64,000 nt of DNA from Valencia hispanica (taxonomy: Eukaryota > Chordata > Actinopteri > Cyprinodontiformes > Valenciidae): NCBI GenBank assembly GCA_963556495.2, contig OY747715.1:1029739-1093738 (forward strand), given 5' to 3'. How positions within the stretch are numbered: the first letter of the stretch is position 1; every line of letters begins with the position of its first letter. This document shows, piece by piece, positions 1 through 11,899 of this stretch. The translations under genes were made by a program, and so were the position numbers. The notes beneath the pieces are model-generated. The model made no database searches and was not told the DNA's origin. It saw only the letters and a program-made list of their open reading frames with translations.

Positions 1-104
1 GTCATCTTGATCAAGGGAAGGTTTCTTGAGTAAAGGTTTAATTACAGCTATTTTAAATTCCTGTGGTACGTATCCGTTTACTAAGGATAGATTCATCATA
101 TCCA
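1..104 (-). mobile_element. L2-like LINE reverse transcriptase fragment, inverted
   Basis: Read on the minus strand this matches the reverse transcriptase region of the L2-like LINE at about 16417-16520, including the segment encoding [19 protein letters not shown]. Homology stops near position 104, where the 3' end of the same family begins in the opposite orientation. The copy may extend beyond the window edge. Confidence 0.85.
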
Positions 105-318
105 GTATGAAGGATTGCTGAGGTTGGAGTCTGCATCATCGGGACGCAACCTCAAGTCAACGACTCGATGCAATCTGCTGGGATTCCTTACATAGAAAAC
201 CTTTAAACTGATTGGAATGTTTTGATGATTGTAATGAAATGACTTTCTTGTAAAGTGCCTTGAAATTACATCTGTTGTGAATCTGCGCTCCTTAAATGAA
301 CTGAATTGAATAGAATTT
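105..318 (+). mobile_element. L2-like LINE 3' untranslated end
   Basis: This matches the reverse complement of the LINE 3' end at 36338-36560 (shared stretches around GAAGGATTGCTG, GCAATCTGCTGGGATT and GTGCCTTGA) and ends in the family tail of GAATTGAAT-type repeats. Together with the preceding minus-strand piece it looks like one LINE insertion with an inverted 5' part. Confidence 0.8.
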
Positions 319-1802
319 TAATTCCATGACAATAGCAGAAAATGATGGGGCGAGTGGACAACTATAAAACTAAGACATTCAGTCTTTTTTTTTTCTTTTT
401 TATGCAGGTATTGCCTGAGCAATACAATATTCTGCTCCATAACAAGAAATCACATACAGATTCATGGATGGCTGCAAATATAATTTTCCTACTCACCCTG
501 TCAAACTCTTTTTACTTCTGATGAACGCTGAAACTGTAATTTCTTTTGGTGTTGCAGTCATCTATTAGATTAATTAATGTTTTCGTATCATTGACATAAT
601 TCAGATTTTTAATCAATGCAGTCTGGTCAGGGTTTATAACCAGGGTTATTAGTAGTGGCCAACGCTTTGCAGGTGATTTTTAAGATCTTAATTTATAAGT
701 GATATGGGGCATTTGTTGGACATTCGCATAGTTTGATATTGGTACCAAGAGACATGCAGCTATACCCTCACACCAAATCTCAAATGAATTATCAAAGAAA
801 CATATTTCAAAGACAAAATTATTTGATTGCTAGAATAAAAAATATCTTGATTTAAAGTGATGCAAAGAGACCACTGGATGAGTGTTTAACCTGTAATGCA
901 GTTTTTTTCTTGGTGTTCTACTTTAGTCCATTTAATCCAGATCCCCGCTGTGGTTCGTATTGTTGTCACAAACTGTGAACACATTTGATTTTCTAATCAT
1001 CACTACTCTATAAAATGGAATACATTTCTTCTGATAACAATTAAAAGCTATCAACAGCCCACTGCTTACAGGACTCTCAGAGTGCAGATTAACTTGTCAG
1101 ATTTAATATCTTTCAGTGAAAATGTATTTATTCAAGCTATCTTTTCTATACATTTTTTTCTATTCTTGTTTTGTTTTATGAACCATTTCAATCCCAAATT
1201 TAAACTTGGATCTAACGTTTCAAACATGTAAGTAAAAATGTTGATCTGTCATCTTTCCGTTCAAATATACATGATTTAGGAATTTAGTTATTTACAATGG
1301 GGTTGTTTTCTTCTTCTAATTTTGGAAAAAAGAAGTTTCTAGATTAAAAGCTGTCAGAAACCAATTATACAGGACTTAATTTCACTTATTTCTTTGTCAT
1401 ATCTTATTAAAAATGTCAATGTTATTTATGTTCTCTAGTTTGTTTTCCCTAATAAATTGTTGACAAGAGTTGATTTGCAAACTGTATTTTGTTTTTCCTT
1501 ACATTACCTGCATCTCTTTTTTCACAGCCCTGTATGTCAGAATGCATTCATGGTAAACTACTTATGATGTGAAACTTTCTCCTCTTGATGAATCTCAATT
1601 TGAGCAGAAAAACTAAACTAAGATTGACCAATGTGTGAATATCCTGCAGGCCTGGATGTCTCCTAATGGGTGCTAAGTGCATGAACGGGTCTTGAAAGAA
1701 TTATCATAAGATAAATGTTTAGGATAAAAGGTCATCTTAGCAGAGATTATCATTTTTCAGTTTGTGGAACATTCAGAATGTATTTACAGTTGAATATCTT
1801 TT
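319..1802. other. AT-rich non-coding DNA downstream of OR gene 1
   Basis: No open frame with recognisable protein content and no clear repeat was seen. On the minus strand this is the 3' flank of OR gene 1 and may contain its 3' untranslated region; I could not fix a polyadenylation site. Confidence 0.5.
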
Positions 1803-2747
1803 TCACTTCATATCTGCCACAGTATTCTTGGTAAACAAGATGAAAATCTTCTGGCGGACAGCTTTGATTTGCAGTCCGTAGATGATGGCGTTCATGGCAG
1901 GCGGAACCACATGGAACATGATGGAGGCTAACTTCCTCTGGTCCGATAAGCTAGGAAAACGATGAAGAATGACGGAGATGCTTCCTGATACCAGCATGAT
2001 GATGTACAGGGTGAGGTGAGTGCCACAGGTCTGCAGCGCCTGGGTGTTCTTCATCTTGCTCCGGTTGAGGAGACACACCATGGCTATCTTCAGGTAGGTG
2101 ATCGTGATGCTGCCAATCGACGAGCCCAACAGAACCACCGTGTACGTGAGGCCGTAGATGTTGTTGATCAGGACGTTCTCACAGGACAGTTTGAACAACG
2201 AGGCATTGTCACAGTACGGGTTGAATATAACCCCCCTGCAGCGGCTCAGGCGTACGCTGAGGCCCACAAGGACCAACACCATCAACAAAGCCACCGCCCA
2301 GGCCGACACCGACAGCTTTATCACCATCATGTTGGTCATTATGGTAGGGTACCGCAGCGGGTTGCAGATGGCCACGTAGCGGTCAAAGGCCATGATCATG
2401 AGCACGGTGTGAGCAACGCTCGCATGGACGTGACCAAAGAAGGCCTGCAAGACACAGCTGCTGTAATCAATGTGTCTCTGTGAGGCCGGAGTGAACATGC
2501 CGCTCAGCAGGGGAGGGATGATGGTTGTGGCTCCAAGTATATCGTTGGCCCCCATGTTGCAGAACAGCAGAAACATGGGCTGATGGAGGCTCCTCTCCAG
2601 GGTGATCATGGTCATCAGGCCGATGTTTGACAGCATCACGAAGATGTAGATGAGGAGGAGGAGGACAAAGGCAGGGATAGAGGACTGAGGGTTGACCTTT
2701 AACCCCTCCAGGAGCAGGATGTCTGGACCTGAAGTTGTATTTTCCAT
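1803..2747 (-). CDS. Odorant receptor, teleost type, OR gene 1 (314 aa)
   Basis: A seven-transmembrane G-protein-coupled receptor, by family expected in the cilia membrane of olfactory sensory neurons and coupled to the olfactory G protein. It is a single uninterrupted exon of normal OR length. Visible landmarks: N-glycosylation site N3-T-T, TM1 with N41, LHQPM at 54-58, the conserved extracellular cysteine C98, MAFDRYVAICNPLRY at 119-133 at the end of TM3, the second-loop cysteines around NPYCDNASLFKLSCE, and a final NAIIYGLQ where most ORs have NPIIY. The ATG is preceded on the minus strand by TTTTTTATCTTTAG, a good splice acceptor about 21 bases upstream, so 5' non-coding exons probably lie further upstream. 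It is clearly more distant from genes 2-4 than they are from each other. The subfamily could not be assigned. Confidence 0.95.
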   Translation of the reverse strand: MENTTSGPDILLLEGLKVNPQSSIPAFVLLLLIYIFVMLSNIGLMTMITLERSLHQPMFLLFCNMGANDILGATTIIPPLLSGMFTPASQRHIDYSSCVLQAFFGHVHASVAHTVLMIMAFDRYVAICNPLRYPTIMTNMMVIKLSVSAWAVALLMVLVLVGLSVRLSRCRGVIFNPYCDNASLFKLSCENVLINNIYGLTYTVVLLGSSIGSITITYLKIAMVCLLNRSKMKNTQALQTCGTHLTLYIIMLVSGSISVILHRFPSLSDQRKLASIMFHVVPPAMNAIIYGLQIKAVRQKIFILFTKNTVADMK

Positions 2748-5270
2748 AAAGGATAAAGTTTAATGATCCCTAAAGATAAAAAACACCAAATAATATCACA
2801 ATCAGGATTTTCTTCTTCAGCTTAAACTCCACAGCCCCACCTGGAGAAAAAGAAGTGACATGAAGAGGAAGCAGCGTTATCATCCTTTTACCTTCTCCAC
2901 AGTGCTGCTTCTCTCCCTTGCTTTTCAATGACTTAGAAAGATAAATATCATTCCAACACTGATTTACATTTAGGACTGTTGCAAACGCAGTTTGTTGGTT
3001 TCACCAGATAATTCAAGCTGCCATAAATTTGTTAGACGGCATGTCAAGGATCAGAGCCGCATGTACCACACCATTGCAATGCTGACCAGTCTGAAATCTC
3101 CTGCACCTCAAATATCACAGCAATAATAACAATTATTCTAAAGCAACACTCGGCAAACTGAAGGCACTGATGGCGATTCTCTCAACTCGGCACACAGGTT
3201 GCTTGAACCTGAAAATGAAAATAACAGCTTGTACTACTTTCAAATTACTTTGTTAATAAGTACCTGAAAACCTTGAGGAACTCATTGAGCTTTTACATTT
3301 CATTTCCAGACCGTTAGTTAATCCTTAAATGTGGAGAAAATTAACAAGATGACGGTCACAGAAAAATTAACATACCTGAAACTCCAGAACACACTTCATT
3401 CTACACCTTGGATCCTAAATACATGTGCTATTTAGAACAGAAGCACCTCTGAGAAGACATAATGTGTATGTATCTTGTATGTACTGAGAGTTTAACTGGT
3501 TGTGTATAATCGATTTTGCCTTAAATTTGTCTTCTTTGTTTATTGTTCTGTTTTATTAAGTTAAGCACTGATTTTATCATGAAAAGTGCTCTACAAAAAA
3601 AATTGATTATCTTGATGTTCTACAAAATCCCCTTTCCTCACGTTTAGAGCTGCATATCATGCCTTGTAAAACACACCAGCATACGTATTAAGATGAGGCA
3701 AAGCAACCGTAGCTTCAGTATTTCAGAAGCTGTCAAACATCTGTTAATCTAACATCAAATTTCATCAAGACATAAACATTAATGTCTTCTGTGTCGAGTT
3801 AGTCAACTTAGTAGAGTGGAGAGAAAATATCTGATGACAAATTTGAAACTGTTTTACAAACTATCTTGTCTTGATGCAACAGAAAAACACTTGAGCAGTA
3901 AAACTGATTTTATCTTCAGATCAACTTTTGCATTTCTAGACAGTAAAAAAACATGACAACAGGTTGAAGTTGTCAGGTGATGAGCTGGTGTTACATCAGC
4001 CTGATGACAGATCCAGGCAACAGCTTCATTTTCTTTCAGTCAGCATTCATTCAGCATGGAAGGGAACTCCTATGTCCAAAATCAGCCGGTGGTATTAAAA
4101 ACCATTATTTCTGCTCAAACGTCCAGCTATCCTTGATGGAAAACATCAGATACACAACATGCTAGAGATTCAAAGATAAAGAAAAAAAGTCTGAATTAGC
4201 AGAGGATCCCTTCAGACGTTGTCGATGTTTTTGGTATATAATCATGCTTATGCCTGAAATAGAACAGATATGACTTCATACAATACAAAGGATTAAGTAT
4301 ATACAATTCAAACAAGATCAGTAATTTCTATAAACATAACCTGTAAGGAGGATACTACCAAGAACAGGGCCAAAGACAGCCTGAATGTTAGAACCAACAA
4401 CAATGATGTTTAGTCTGTGTCTCACACTCACTTCACTGACAGAAACCTCCTCCACTGTCTCCACAGCCCAGTCTGAAAGTTTTATAACATCACTGACAAC
4501 CTTCTGATACTCAAGTCATGACTAACTTCAAACAGCAACACGTTGTTTCCGTTTGGATATTTAGACACAAGAAGGTTTCAAAATAAAAGTGCTGTTATAC
4601 AACTATATCTGCTGCAGCAAAAACACATTTTCTCGCATAATCATTTACACTTGATGGCAAACTGGCTTTATGAAGATACACGTCCCACCGTTTTAGGGAA
4701 ATATTTAGGAGACTTAAGACATAATAAATGATATCAATCAGTCTTATTGCTCTCATGTGAAGGATACATATTTCCTCTATATTTGTATCACAAATAATGA
4801 GAACCCGAGCTCTATATATATATTCCTTAGGATTCATAGTTTCATTCAACTAAGCAAAGATTATGAAAAGGTGCATTTATTATAAGGTAATTAGTAACAC
4901 AGGAAGGATAATTATTTAATACATTTTGTCATTCAATGTCCAAATAAGTCCAACTGCACTACTAATTGTAAACATGAGTAACTTTGGTATTGGTGTCTTC
5001 ACCAGGTGGCAGGATATAATGTGATTAAACTGTATCCCAATTAGTAAAAGTCTCATCTCTCTGTATGCACCTCTGTTTAATGCTTTGTGCATTTTCGATC
5101 TTGGATCAACGTTTTGAGAGTAATTAAATACTGCACTGGTTTTCAAAAAATTAACAAATATATGACATAGACAAAAAATGAACAAACACTCGCCTAAGGT
5201 CACCAAAAGTGAGCACCGCCAGGGTGACACAGATTGTTATGGTAGTTTACCTTATTACTTGGTATAATCT
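2748..5270. other. Non-coding DNA upstream of OR gene 1
   Basis: This is AT-rich, with only short open frames that lack recognisable domains. On the minus strand it is the 5' flank of OR gene 1 and should hold its 5' exons and promoter, but none can be pinned down by eye. Confidence 0.5.
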
Positions 5271-5274
5271 GAGC

Positions 5275-5530
5275 TAGCAGGAGCAAGTAAATATTAAAGG
5301 GGACCCAGGATGAAACCTTGAGGAATCCCACATGTGATTTCTCTCTCCAATCAAAAGATGCATATTGACACAAAGAAGTCTAGTACTGTTCCAGAGAGTC
5401 CAGTCCTTTTAATAATGTATCATGGTCAATAGTGTCAAATGCTGCACTGAGGTCCAACAGAACCAGCACTGTGGTTCTACCACAGTCTGTATTTATGCGG
5501 ATGTCATTGAACACATTGACATTGGTTGTT
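5275..5530 (-). mobile_element. L2-like LINE (family B) reverse transcriptase fragment
   Basis: On the minus strand, translation gives remnants of reverse transcriptase blocks: a GIPQGFILGPL-like motif near 5280-5330 and the block encoding [17 protein letters not shown] near 5400-5490. The latter matches the LINE copy at 53220-53330. The fragment is short, with parts missing between motifs, so it is an old decayed copy. Confidence 0.75.
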
Positions 5531-6620
5531 GGATGGGATATGAATGTATAGATTAACCCCTAAATTTTCTGAATTTTCTCTGTAAAGAAGTCAGCAAATT
5601 CATTGCGGGCCCTGGTGGAGTGGAATTTAGATGCCACAGGCACAGGAGGGTTTGTTAATCTTTCAACTGTGGCAAACAAGGCAAAAATAATGTTATGTTA
5701 ATGATTTCAGAAAAGAAGGATTCCCTTGCATTAGTTGTAAGTTATATCTGTGAAGTCACTACAGATCTCACAGTAAACCTGGAGTCCTGTCTTTTGGCAT
5801 CTCCTTTTAGCTTGCCGGCACTCCCTTCTTTCATTTATGACTAGTCGAACATTTTCATCCTTCAATTTAAGATGAGCAATAATGTCCGAAATTTTATGAC
5901 AGTTATCTACTTATTTATTGAGTTACATGATAAAGTGAGGATGAAACTTGATTAAATGCTTTGCCTAAGATATCAATAAAATGTTGTTTTTTTCTATCTT
6001 TTTGGCTATCTAAGTCAGTGAAAATTACATTGTAGAAGACAACAGAAAACATTTCAGAGGGAGCAATATCAACTACAGAGACCTTGGGAATATTTAGACC
6101 CGTGCTGATAATCAAGTCCAGGAAACACCCTGGACTTGATAGAAAATATAATTTTCTACCAAAAACCGTAACTCGTAGTGGTTAAGGCCGGCGCCCCATG
6201 TTCAGAGGGCTCAGTCCTCGATGCGGCTGTCTGGGTGTTCGCTTCCACCTCGCGGACATTTGCCAATGTATACTTATCACCCCCTTTCTGTCCACTATAC
6301 AATAAAGGCCACTGTGGCCACCTAAACCTAAAATAAAATAAATAAAAACTTTACAATGCACCTGAATTTGAATCGGGCATTGCTTCTGGCTCAGTCACTA
6401 TCCTGCCACTGTGCAGTATAAAACAAGCCCAGTCTGGAAATATAGGTGGAGTAAGACTCTGGTAGGGGGGGGAGTTGCTCTTTTAAAAGAATGTTTCCTG
6501 CTTTTACTTAGAAAATTTTAATTTGGGAGGCACTGACTATCCACATAGGTGTCTCACTACTTTCCAACCATTTTTCTGTTGAAAACATAACATCATTATT
6601 ATCAGTATTTAAGTGATTGA
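5531..6620. repeat. Uncharacterised repeat-like region split by a SINE
   Basis: This stretch has no intact gene. It reads like an old interspersed repeat because it continues on both sides of a SINE (about 6165-6345) with similar composition, but I could not place it in a named family from the sequence alone. Confidence 0.3.
6165..6345 (+). mobile_element. tRNA-derived SINE
   Basis: The head contains GTAGTGGTTAAGGCCGGCGC, which resembles a tRNA A-box followed by the GCGCCCCATG segment typical of a common fish SINE. The B-box region is degenerate (CTGTCTGGGTGTTCGCTTCC). The body holds CACCTCGCGGACATTTG and ends with CAATAAAGGCCACTG and an A-rich tail. Confidence 0.7.
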
Positions 6621-7842
6621 TTAAAAATGTGCTTAGGGTTAGAAATTTGCACGTAGCTTGATGAAACTTGCAGCTTTAGAATCTGTGACATGCTGGCTTT
6701 CAGGGAAGGCAAGGTTTGCTCGGTTCTGTTCGACAGTGTGACCGACAGGTTCGGTTGAATGGGTTCATGTAAAAATCGTAAAATAGCACAACTGCTCTTT
6801 TAATTGCTTGTTATTTTTTCTGGGTTTGGAGGTAACAGAAAATATTTATATGAGTCTTTAGCTAAGATTCTGAGATTTGTAACAATAGAACATGCTTAGC
6901 AATCAGTGACCACAGGTCAACTAAATTCGGACATTCTCTCAACCCTTCCCCCACAGGTGGCGGGGCTGTGGGGTGGAACAGGTTAATTTTGAGGGGTGTG
7001 TTGAGGCGATGGCCTTTGACTGAACGAACTGCATCTCCCAGCATCCGTTGTGCTGCCCTCGACCCATTCTCATTGGTCTTCGTCGTGGACTGTGGAGAGC
7101 TGCCCCCACCAAGTAGGATTAAACTGATTTATATCTTTGGTCTGGGTAGAGGAGAATTAGGTCTAACGGTTAATATCCGTTTTCTGTTGGTTAAAATAAG
7201 TCTGTCAACTTGTTAACCACTGTTATTCTTGGTCGTCTGTCGCTGTACACCGACCCTGAATGTGCATGCTTTTTGTGTTTTATTATTTGACTTTGGTTGC
7301 AACCAGAAGCAGTATATTATATTGTATTATCTCCTTGTTTGTTTATTGTCCGCTGCAGTCGGCGCGTGTCTGTTTAGACAGGTCGCGTGGCATCAGTAGA
7401 TCTCCTTTCTCCGTCGCCCTCGTTTCCTTTGTCTAAGCCACCATTGCTAATGAAATTAGTCTTTGTGGAATCGCCACGCGGTCTTCCTTTGTCTTCCTTT
7501 GTGAACCGATCGCGCCAATTAACAAGGCTTAAGTTATTGATCGCATTGAGGGGGTAGGCTGAACCCCCCCATTCGCTCGCTGTCTCACAGACACACACAC
7601 GCCCCCTTTCCTCGACGTTAACTTTGTTCTATATTTTTGCATGCGTTAGAATAGATGGAAATTATGAATGAAATGTAATCTGTAAAGTTGACCTATTTCA
7701 TTAATAAATTCCCTTAAGTAACGAGAAGTTTCCTGTGCTATTTCAGTGTGTGCTGTAAAGTTTGTTTTAACCCCCGCGGATGAACTCTACGTCTTTTCAG
7801 TGAGACTGACGGTCTGGTTTAATTAAAATTATCTCATTTATG
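6621..7842. other. Unassigned intergenic DNA, possibly LTR-like
   Basis: No gene was recognised. The part from about 7000 to 7800 is richer in GC and CpG than its surroundings and is followed by ATTGGTGCCCC and an AT-rich hairpin that recurs near 21.2 kb, so a decayed long-terminal-repeat element is possible. No second flanking repeat or polyprotein was seen. Confidence 0.3.
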
Positions 7843-7935
7843 AGATTGGTGCCCCTATATCTTTAATAAACAGGTTAAACTCGAACGTCATCAATAATTA
7901 TATTAATATTAAATTATTGATTATAATTATTGATG
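7843..7935. repeat. AT-rich hairpin repeat, copy 1
   Basis: A perfect 13-base inverted repeat, ATCAATAATTATA (7890-7902) and TATAATTATTGAT (7922-7934), sits after a GGTGCCCC segment. A related segment in the opposite orientation lies at about 21205-21310 with most of the arms preserved. The function and family are unknown. Confidence 0.55.
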
Positions 7936-8133
7936 TTTAGAAAACCAGACAACTTTTTATTATTAATAGTTACAACAGGTGTCACTTAAAGTCATTATAA
8001 AATAAAACATAATAAAATTGAAGGAGATATTTCCATCTTTGAAAGACTTGCAAAGGCTTTTTTGAATGACCTGCCATGACAGCGTGCCATGCAACAAGCT
8101 AGGGCTAGCTGTGAGATTGCTTTGTGTAACTAA

Positions 8134-8697
8134 TGCCTCGTTTCCACTGAGCGTTCCGGCTCGGTCCGGTCTGGTTCGTTACGCCTTTTTGTCTGTTTCT
8201 ATTGTAAAAGTGGCCCATACAACATGCCTGTACCGGTCCATTAATGGTCCCCCTTCAGGTGTAGGTCCACAGGACAATGGTCCGATACAGTTTGGGCGGA
8301 GCTACAGGCGTCACATAACACAGTCCTTTGATTGGGTGAACTCATAAACACTGCAGTGAGTTTAAATGTCACCCCTGCAACAACTTTACACGCCGGTCCT
8401 CTGTTCCACACGGAGCCTTTTATTAAACACAGCGGTCGAATTTGTGTAAAGAAAAAAAACAAAAAGCAAGAAAGACAACCATGACTTGCTGAATGGACTC
8501 CATTGTTGTTGCTTCTTCCTCCTCTTCTTCTGTGTTATTCGCGCATTACCGACTTCCTTGTCCCTCCAGTATGACGCCACGCAAGCATTCAGGGTAAGCC
8601 CCGACTGTTCAAGGAGAGTTCAGTAGGTAGTGAAAACGCTGCCATGAAAGTCAGAATTACTCAATAGCGGACCGGACCGCTCAGTGGGAACGAGGCT
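8134..8697. mobile_element. 564-bp MITE, PIF/Harbinger-like
   Basis: The ends form terminal inverted repeats: TGCCTCGTTTCCACTGAGCG on the left and the complement of CGCTCAGTGGGAACGAGGCT on the right, with one internal and one terminal mismatch. Both ends are flanked by TAA (8131-8133 and 8698-8700), the three-base target duplication typical of PIF/Harbinger elements. No transposase is encoded, so it would be a non-autonomous element. Confidence 0.8.
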
Positions 8698-9074
8698 TAA
8701 GTCCAAGATTGTAGTTTTAAACAATTATTGAAAATATTAAGACCTTAGCTAAATACTGTATTCCAGACTAATCCATTAAAATACAGTTCCATGTATTAAA
8801 AACAATTGAATGTGAAAATAAATGATTATACATTGATTAAGAAACTGTTGGTTTAGGGAGTTTTCTATCAAACATGTTGCTGCTACATTTCCCATAGTCC
8901 TTTGTGAAAAGCTGACCAATTCCTGAGCTCACAGAGCCCAGATGATTATGGTCCATTTAACTTCCAGTGCTACTTCCAGTTAGCTAAGATGGTGCAATGC
9001 AGCAACATAATTAACAGCTTCTAAGTCTTTCAACATCTACAGGCTAATCCACGTTAATACTAGCCCTTTGGGGA

Positions 9075-9362
9075 ATCAAATAAATATCCAGCAATCGCCA
9101 GTCCATCGCAGGGCAACACAGAGAGACACAGGTCAAACAACCATGCACACACACACACTCATACCTAAGGGCAATTTAGAGAAACCAATTAACTTAACAG
9201 TCATGTTTTTGGAATGTGGGAGGAAGCCGGAGTACCGGGAGAGAACCCACTCATGCACAGGCAGAACATGCAAACTCCATGCAGAAAGACACCAGGCTGG
9301 GATTTGAACCCAGGAACTTCTTGCTACAAGGCAACAGTGCTACCAACTGTGCATCCCACAGA
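9075..9362 (-). mobile_element. tRNA-headed SINE-like repeat, minus strand
   Basis: Reading the minus strand, a tRNA-like head (GGATGCACAGTTGGTAGC as A-box-like, then GGGTTTGAATCCC-type B-box) is followed by the fish repeat body around ACTCCGGCTTCCTCCCACA and AATTGGTTTCTCTAAATTGC, ending near CGATGGACTGGCGA. A plus-strand relative lies at 56277-56430. Confidence 0.75.
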
Positions 9363-9369
9363 GTGGTGG

Positions 9370-10714
9370 CTTAAATACCACCTAAAAATAACTATTGATT
9401 ATGTCAGAGAGGTGACAGAAGCTACCCGTGTTCGGCTACAGCTTTGATGTTTTATTTGGCTTGGATACTTTGTTCTAAGCTGTTTCTGTCAATTTCTGCA
9501 GACACATATCTGTTGAAGCAACAGTGGAACTTACAACTAAACTTATTTTCAACCATATTTATTTGGCCTAACCATCTTTTGTTAGGCCCACTTAAAAAGC
9601 AATTTCTGGCTATGCCACTGTACAAACCTGTGGACAGATTTTCATAGTGCAAACAACCTCAGTAATCTGCAGCTCTCTCTTCCCTCTTCATTCTTTCTTC
9701 TACACTCACGTTACACAAGATTTTTATCCCTTCTTTTTATGCATGAACTGTGTGATAAGGAAAGGCAGACTGGAAACATTTGAATTGGGGAGGTTCCACA
9801 GCCATTCCGAGAACTCGCTCTCCGGATGTTATTGTAAAGAAACGGAGTCTTTTCGATCTGGTAACGAAGACAAACTTACTGACGCCAGACCTACATCAGT
9901 TAGTACAACCAGCATGTTTCTCCACAAAAACACATGTATCAGGACATGTGAATTTCCCTCCATAACACATAGCTTTTCTGCCACAGCAAACCAATGACCA
10001 CTGGAGTTAGGTACCAGCCCCTCACAACCCTGGAAGGATAAGTGGTATAGATCATGGATGGATTGATGATTAAAGTGGTGTAAAAGTTCAACCACTGTCA
10101 GGGATTCCTTGAGTGTTTCTGATGCTGCATCAAAGTCTAAGTTAGTTTATTTAAAGTAATGAGAAACTTGGAAATCTATCACTTCCCACTGTGACCATTG
10201 AGGTAATTGAATTAGACACTGAGACGAGGCGTTCAGGGGACGCTGGACAGGGACTCTTTATCTCATTGTGGTGCAAGGTCTCCTCCCTGGGCTTGTGTTT
10301 GTGTGTTTTAGGTTCCCAGATGAATTGGTGATCATTTGAACCACAGACACCTGGCCAGGATGTAATTCAAACTATCTCTGGAGATGTCCAGAGGAGGTCC
10401 CTGGAGGTCCAGAGCTCTGGTTCCTCTCTGATCGTCTCTTCTGTTCAGCTCAGCCTAAACCATTCCTGTAAGAATTGGGTTAGACTGAGACGACCTTGCA
10501 AGGTTAATTTGTTTCTGTGTTGATTTGGATTTAATTTTTGGATCATTTTTCTGCTGAAAGATTAAATGATGATCAATTTTCAGTGTTTGGAAAGTGTCAA
10601 CCAGATTTTTCCTCTAAAACTTCTGGTATTTCAAAGAGTTCATGATGTAGAAACATTCCGATGCTGCAACCATTTGTTTTTTATTCCTTTTTAATTTCTT
10701 GCCTTAACATAGGT
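9370..10714. other. Intergenic DNA with no recognised gene
   Basis: Several short open frames exist here on both strands, but none carries a known motif or has flanking splice signals I would trust. Confidence 0.45.
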
Positions 10715-10885
10715 GTATGATTGGTGGCGCAGTTGGTGGTGCATCATGTGCACATACTCTGTGACGGTCCTGGGTTTGATTCTCAGGCCATATGTCACTT
10801 GACTTCTTTTTCTCTTTCCACCCTGTTTCCTGTCAAACGTTTCTGTTTAATGAAGGTCACTAGCACCAAAGAACTTTTATAAATA
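10715..10885 (+). mobile_element. tRNA-derived SINE
   Basis: An A-box-like TGGCGCAGTTGGTGG is followed about 45 bases later by a B-box-like GGTCCTGGGTTTGATTCT. The downstream body (CTTTTTCTCTTTCCACCCTG, CCTGTCAAACG) resembles that of the SINE at 6165. The 3' end is not clear. Confidence 0.65.
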
Positions 10886-11099
10886 AATGTACGGTTCTTG
10901 TCATTTCTTTACTTTTACTTGTTTTAAGACTGAGACTGAAAACGTTCTCGAACTGCTTTCAGCACTGAGCACTTTATCTTCTCACACATTTAAAGGACAA
11001 ACTTTTTAGATTCATGTGACTGATTTATGTTGTTTCACTGACTTTTTACCTATGACTAACTTAGTGTGAGTATTTAGTAAAAGTTGACATCTGAGAGCA

Positions 11100-11262
11100 T
11101 GTGAATCCCTGCAGAAACTTCTTCTGTCGCATTTCCATCCCAGATGACTAATTATCATCAGAAACTGTTGATAATTAGTCCTCTAGGTTTGCATGGTGTC
11201 GCTCACAGTGGAATTCATTAATGGTCACCGTTGTTTGGAAACATGAACATTAATTCCTGTTT
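11100..11262. repeat. Hairpin-containing repeat, copy 1
   Basis: It contains a perfect 11-base inverted repeat, ACTAATTATCA (11147-11157) and TGATAATTAGT (11169-11179). A diverged copy lies in the same orientation at about 14695-14795, sharing ATTATCATCAGAAACTGTTG and GATTCATTAATG-type stretches. The two copies flank the Tc1 element. Confidence 0.55.
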
Positions 11263-11590
11263 GTTGCTGGAATGCAGACTGATGAAACCTGTTGATCATC
11301 AGGGACCAAAGTGATCCCTGAGCCCCAAACACCAGAAACAGTTTGACTCCTTGGATGCAAACAGACCAGGTGAATCTGTTTAAACACAAACATGTTCAAA
11401 GTTCAACCTTTCTACAAGTAACTATTTTATGCTTAACTTCATGTAAACCTGCTGCTTTGAGTCCAAGAAATTAACCCTTCATGTCTTCTGACATCTACAG
11501 GGAAGATTTCTAAAATCACTGAGGGGTGGTACTCAAATTCACTTTGGAGTATTGGGTCAGAAGGCCCCTCAGACAGGCACATACAGAGGC
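11263..11590. other. Short intergenic stretch before the Tc1 element
   Basis: I see no gene or strong repeat signal here. Confidence 0.4.
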
Positions 11591-11798
11591 TTGTAAAAGT
11601 ATTGGGCCCTCTTGAACTTTTCCACATTTTGTCACATTACAGCCACAAACATGAATCAATTTTATTGGAATTCCAGATGAAAGACCAAAACAAAGTGGTG
11701 TACACGTGAGAAGTGGAACGAACATTATACATGATTCCTAACATGTTTTACAAATAAATAAGTGAAAAGTGGGGTGTGCATAATTATTCAGCCCCCTG
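11591..11798. repeat. Left terminal inverted repeat of the Tc1 element
   Basis: Its reverse complement matches 13726-13911 closely, for example GGCTGTAATGTGACAAAATG and CACTTCTCACGTGTACACCA. The length suggests the long inverted-repeat type seen in fish Tc1 elements. Confidence 0.9.
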
Positions 11799-11899
11799 AG
11801 TCAATACTTTGTAGAACCACCTTTTGCTGCACTTCCAGCTGCCAGTCTTTTAGGGTATGTCTCTACCAGCTTTGCACATCTACAGACTGAAATTCTTGC

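Noticed and set aside
2016..2483. A 155-codon plus-strand frame
   Set aside because: It lies wholly antisense to OR gene 1 and has the His/Gln/Arg-rich composition expected of an antisense reading.
6860..7850. A solo retroviral-type LTR
   Set aside because: The GC-rich stretch and the following GGTGCCCC are suggestive, but no second LTR, target duplication or coding remnant was found.
8066..8580. Several overlapping open frames
   Set aside because: They fall inside a MITE with well-defined ends and show no protein features.
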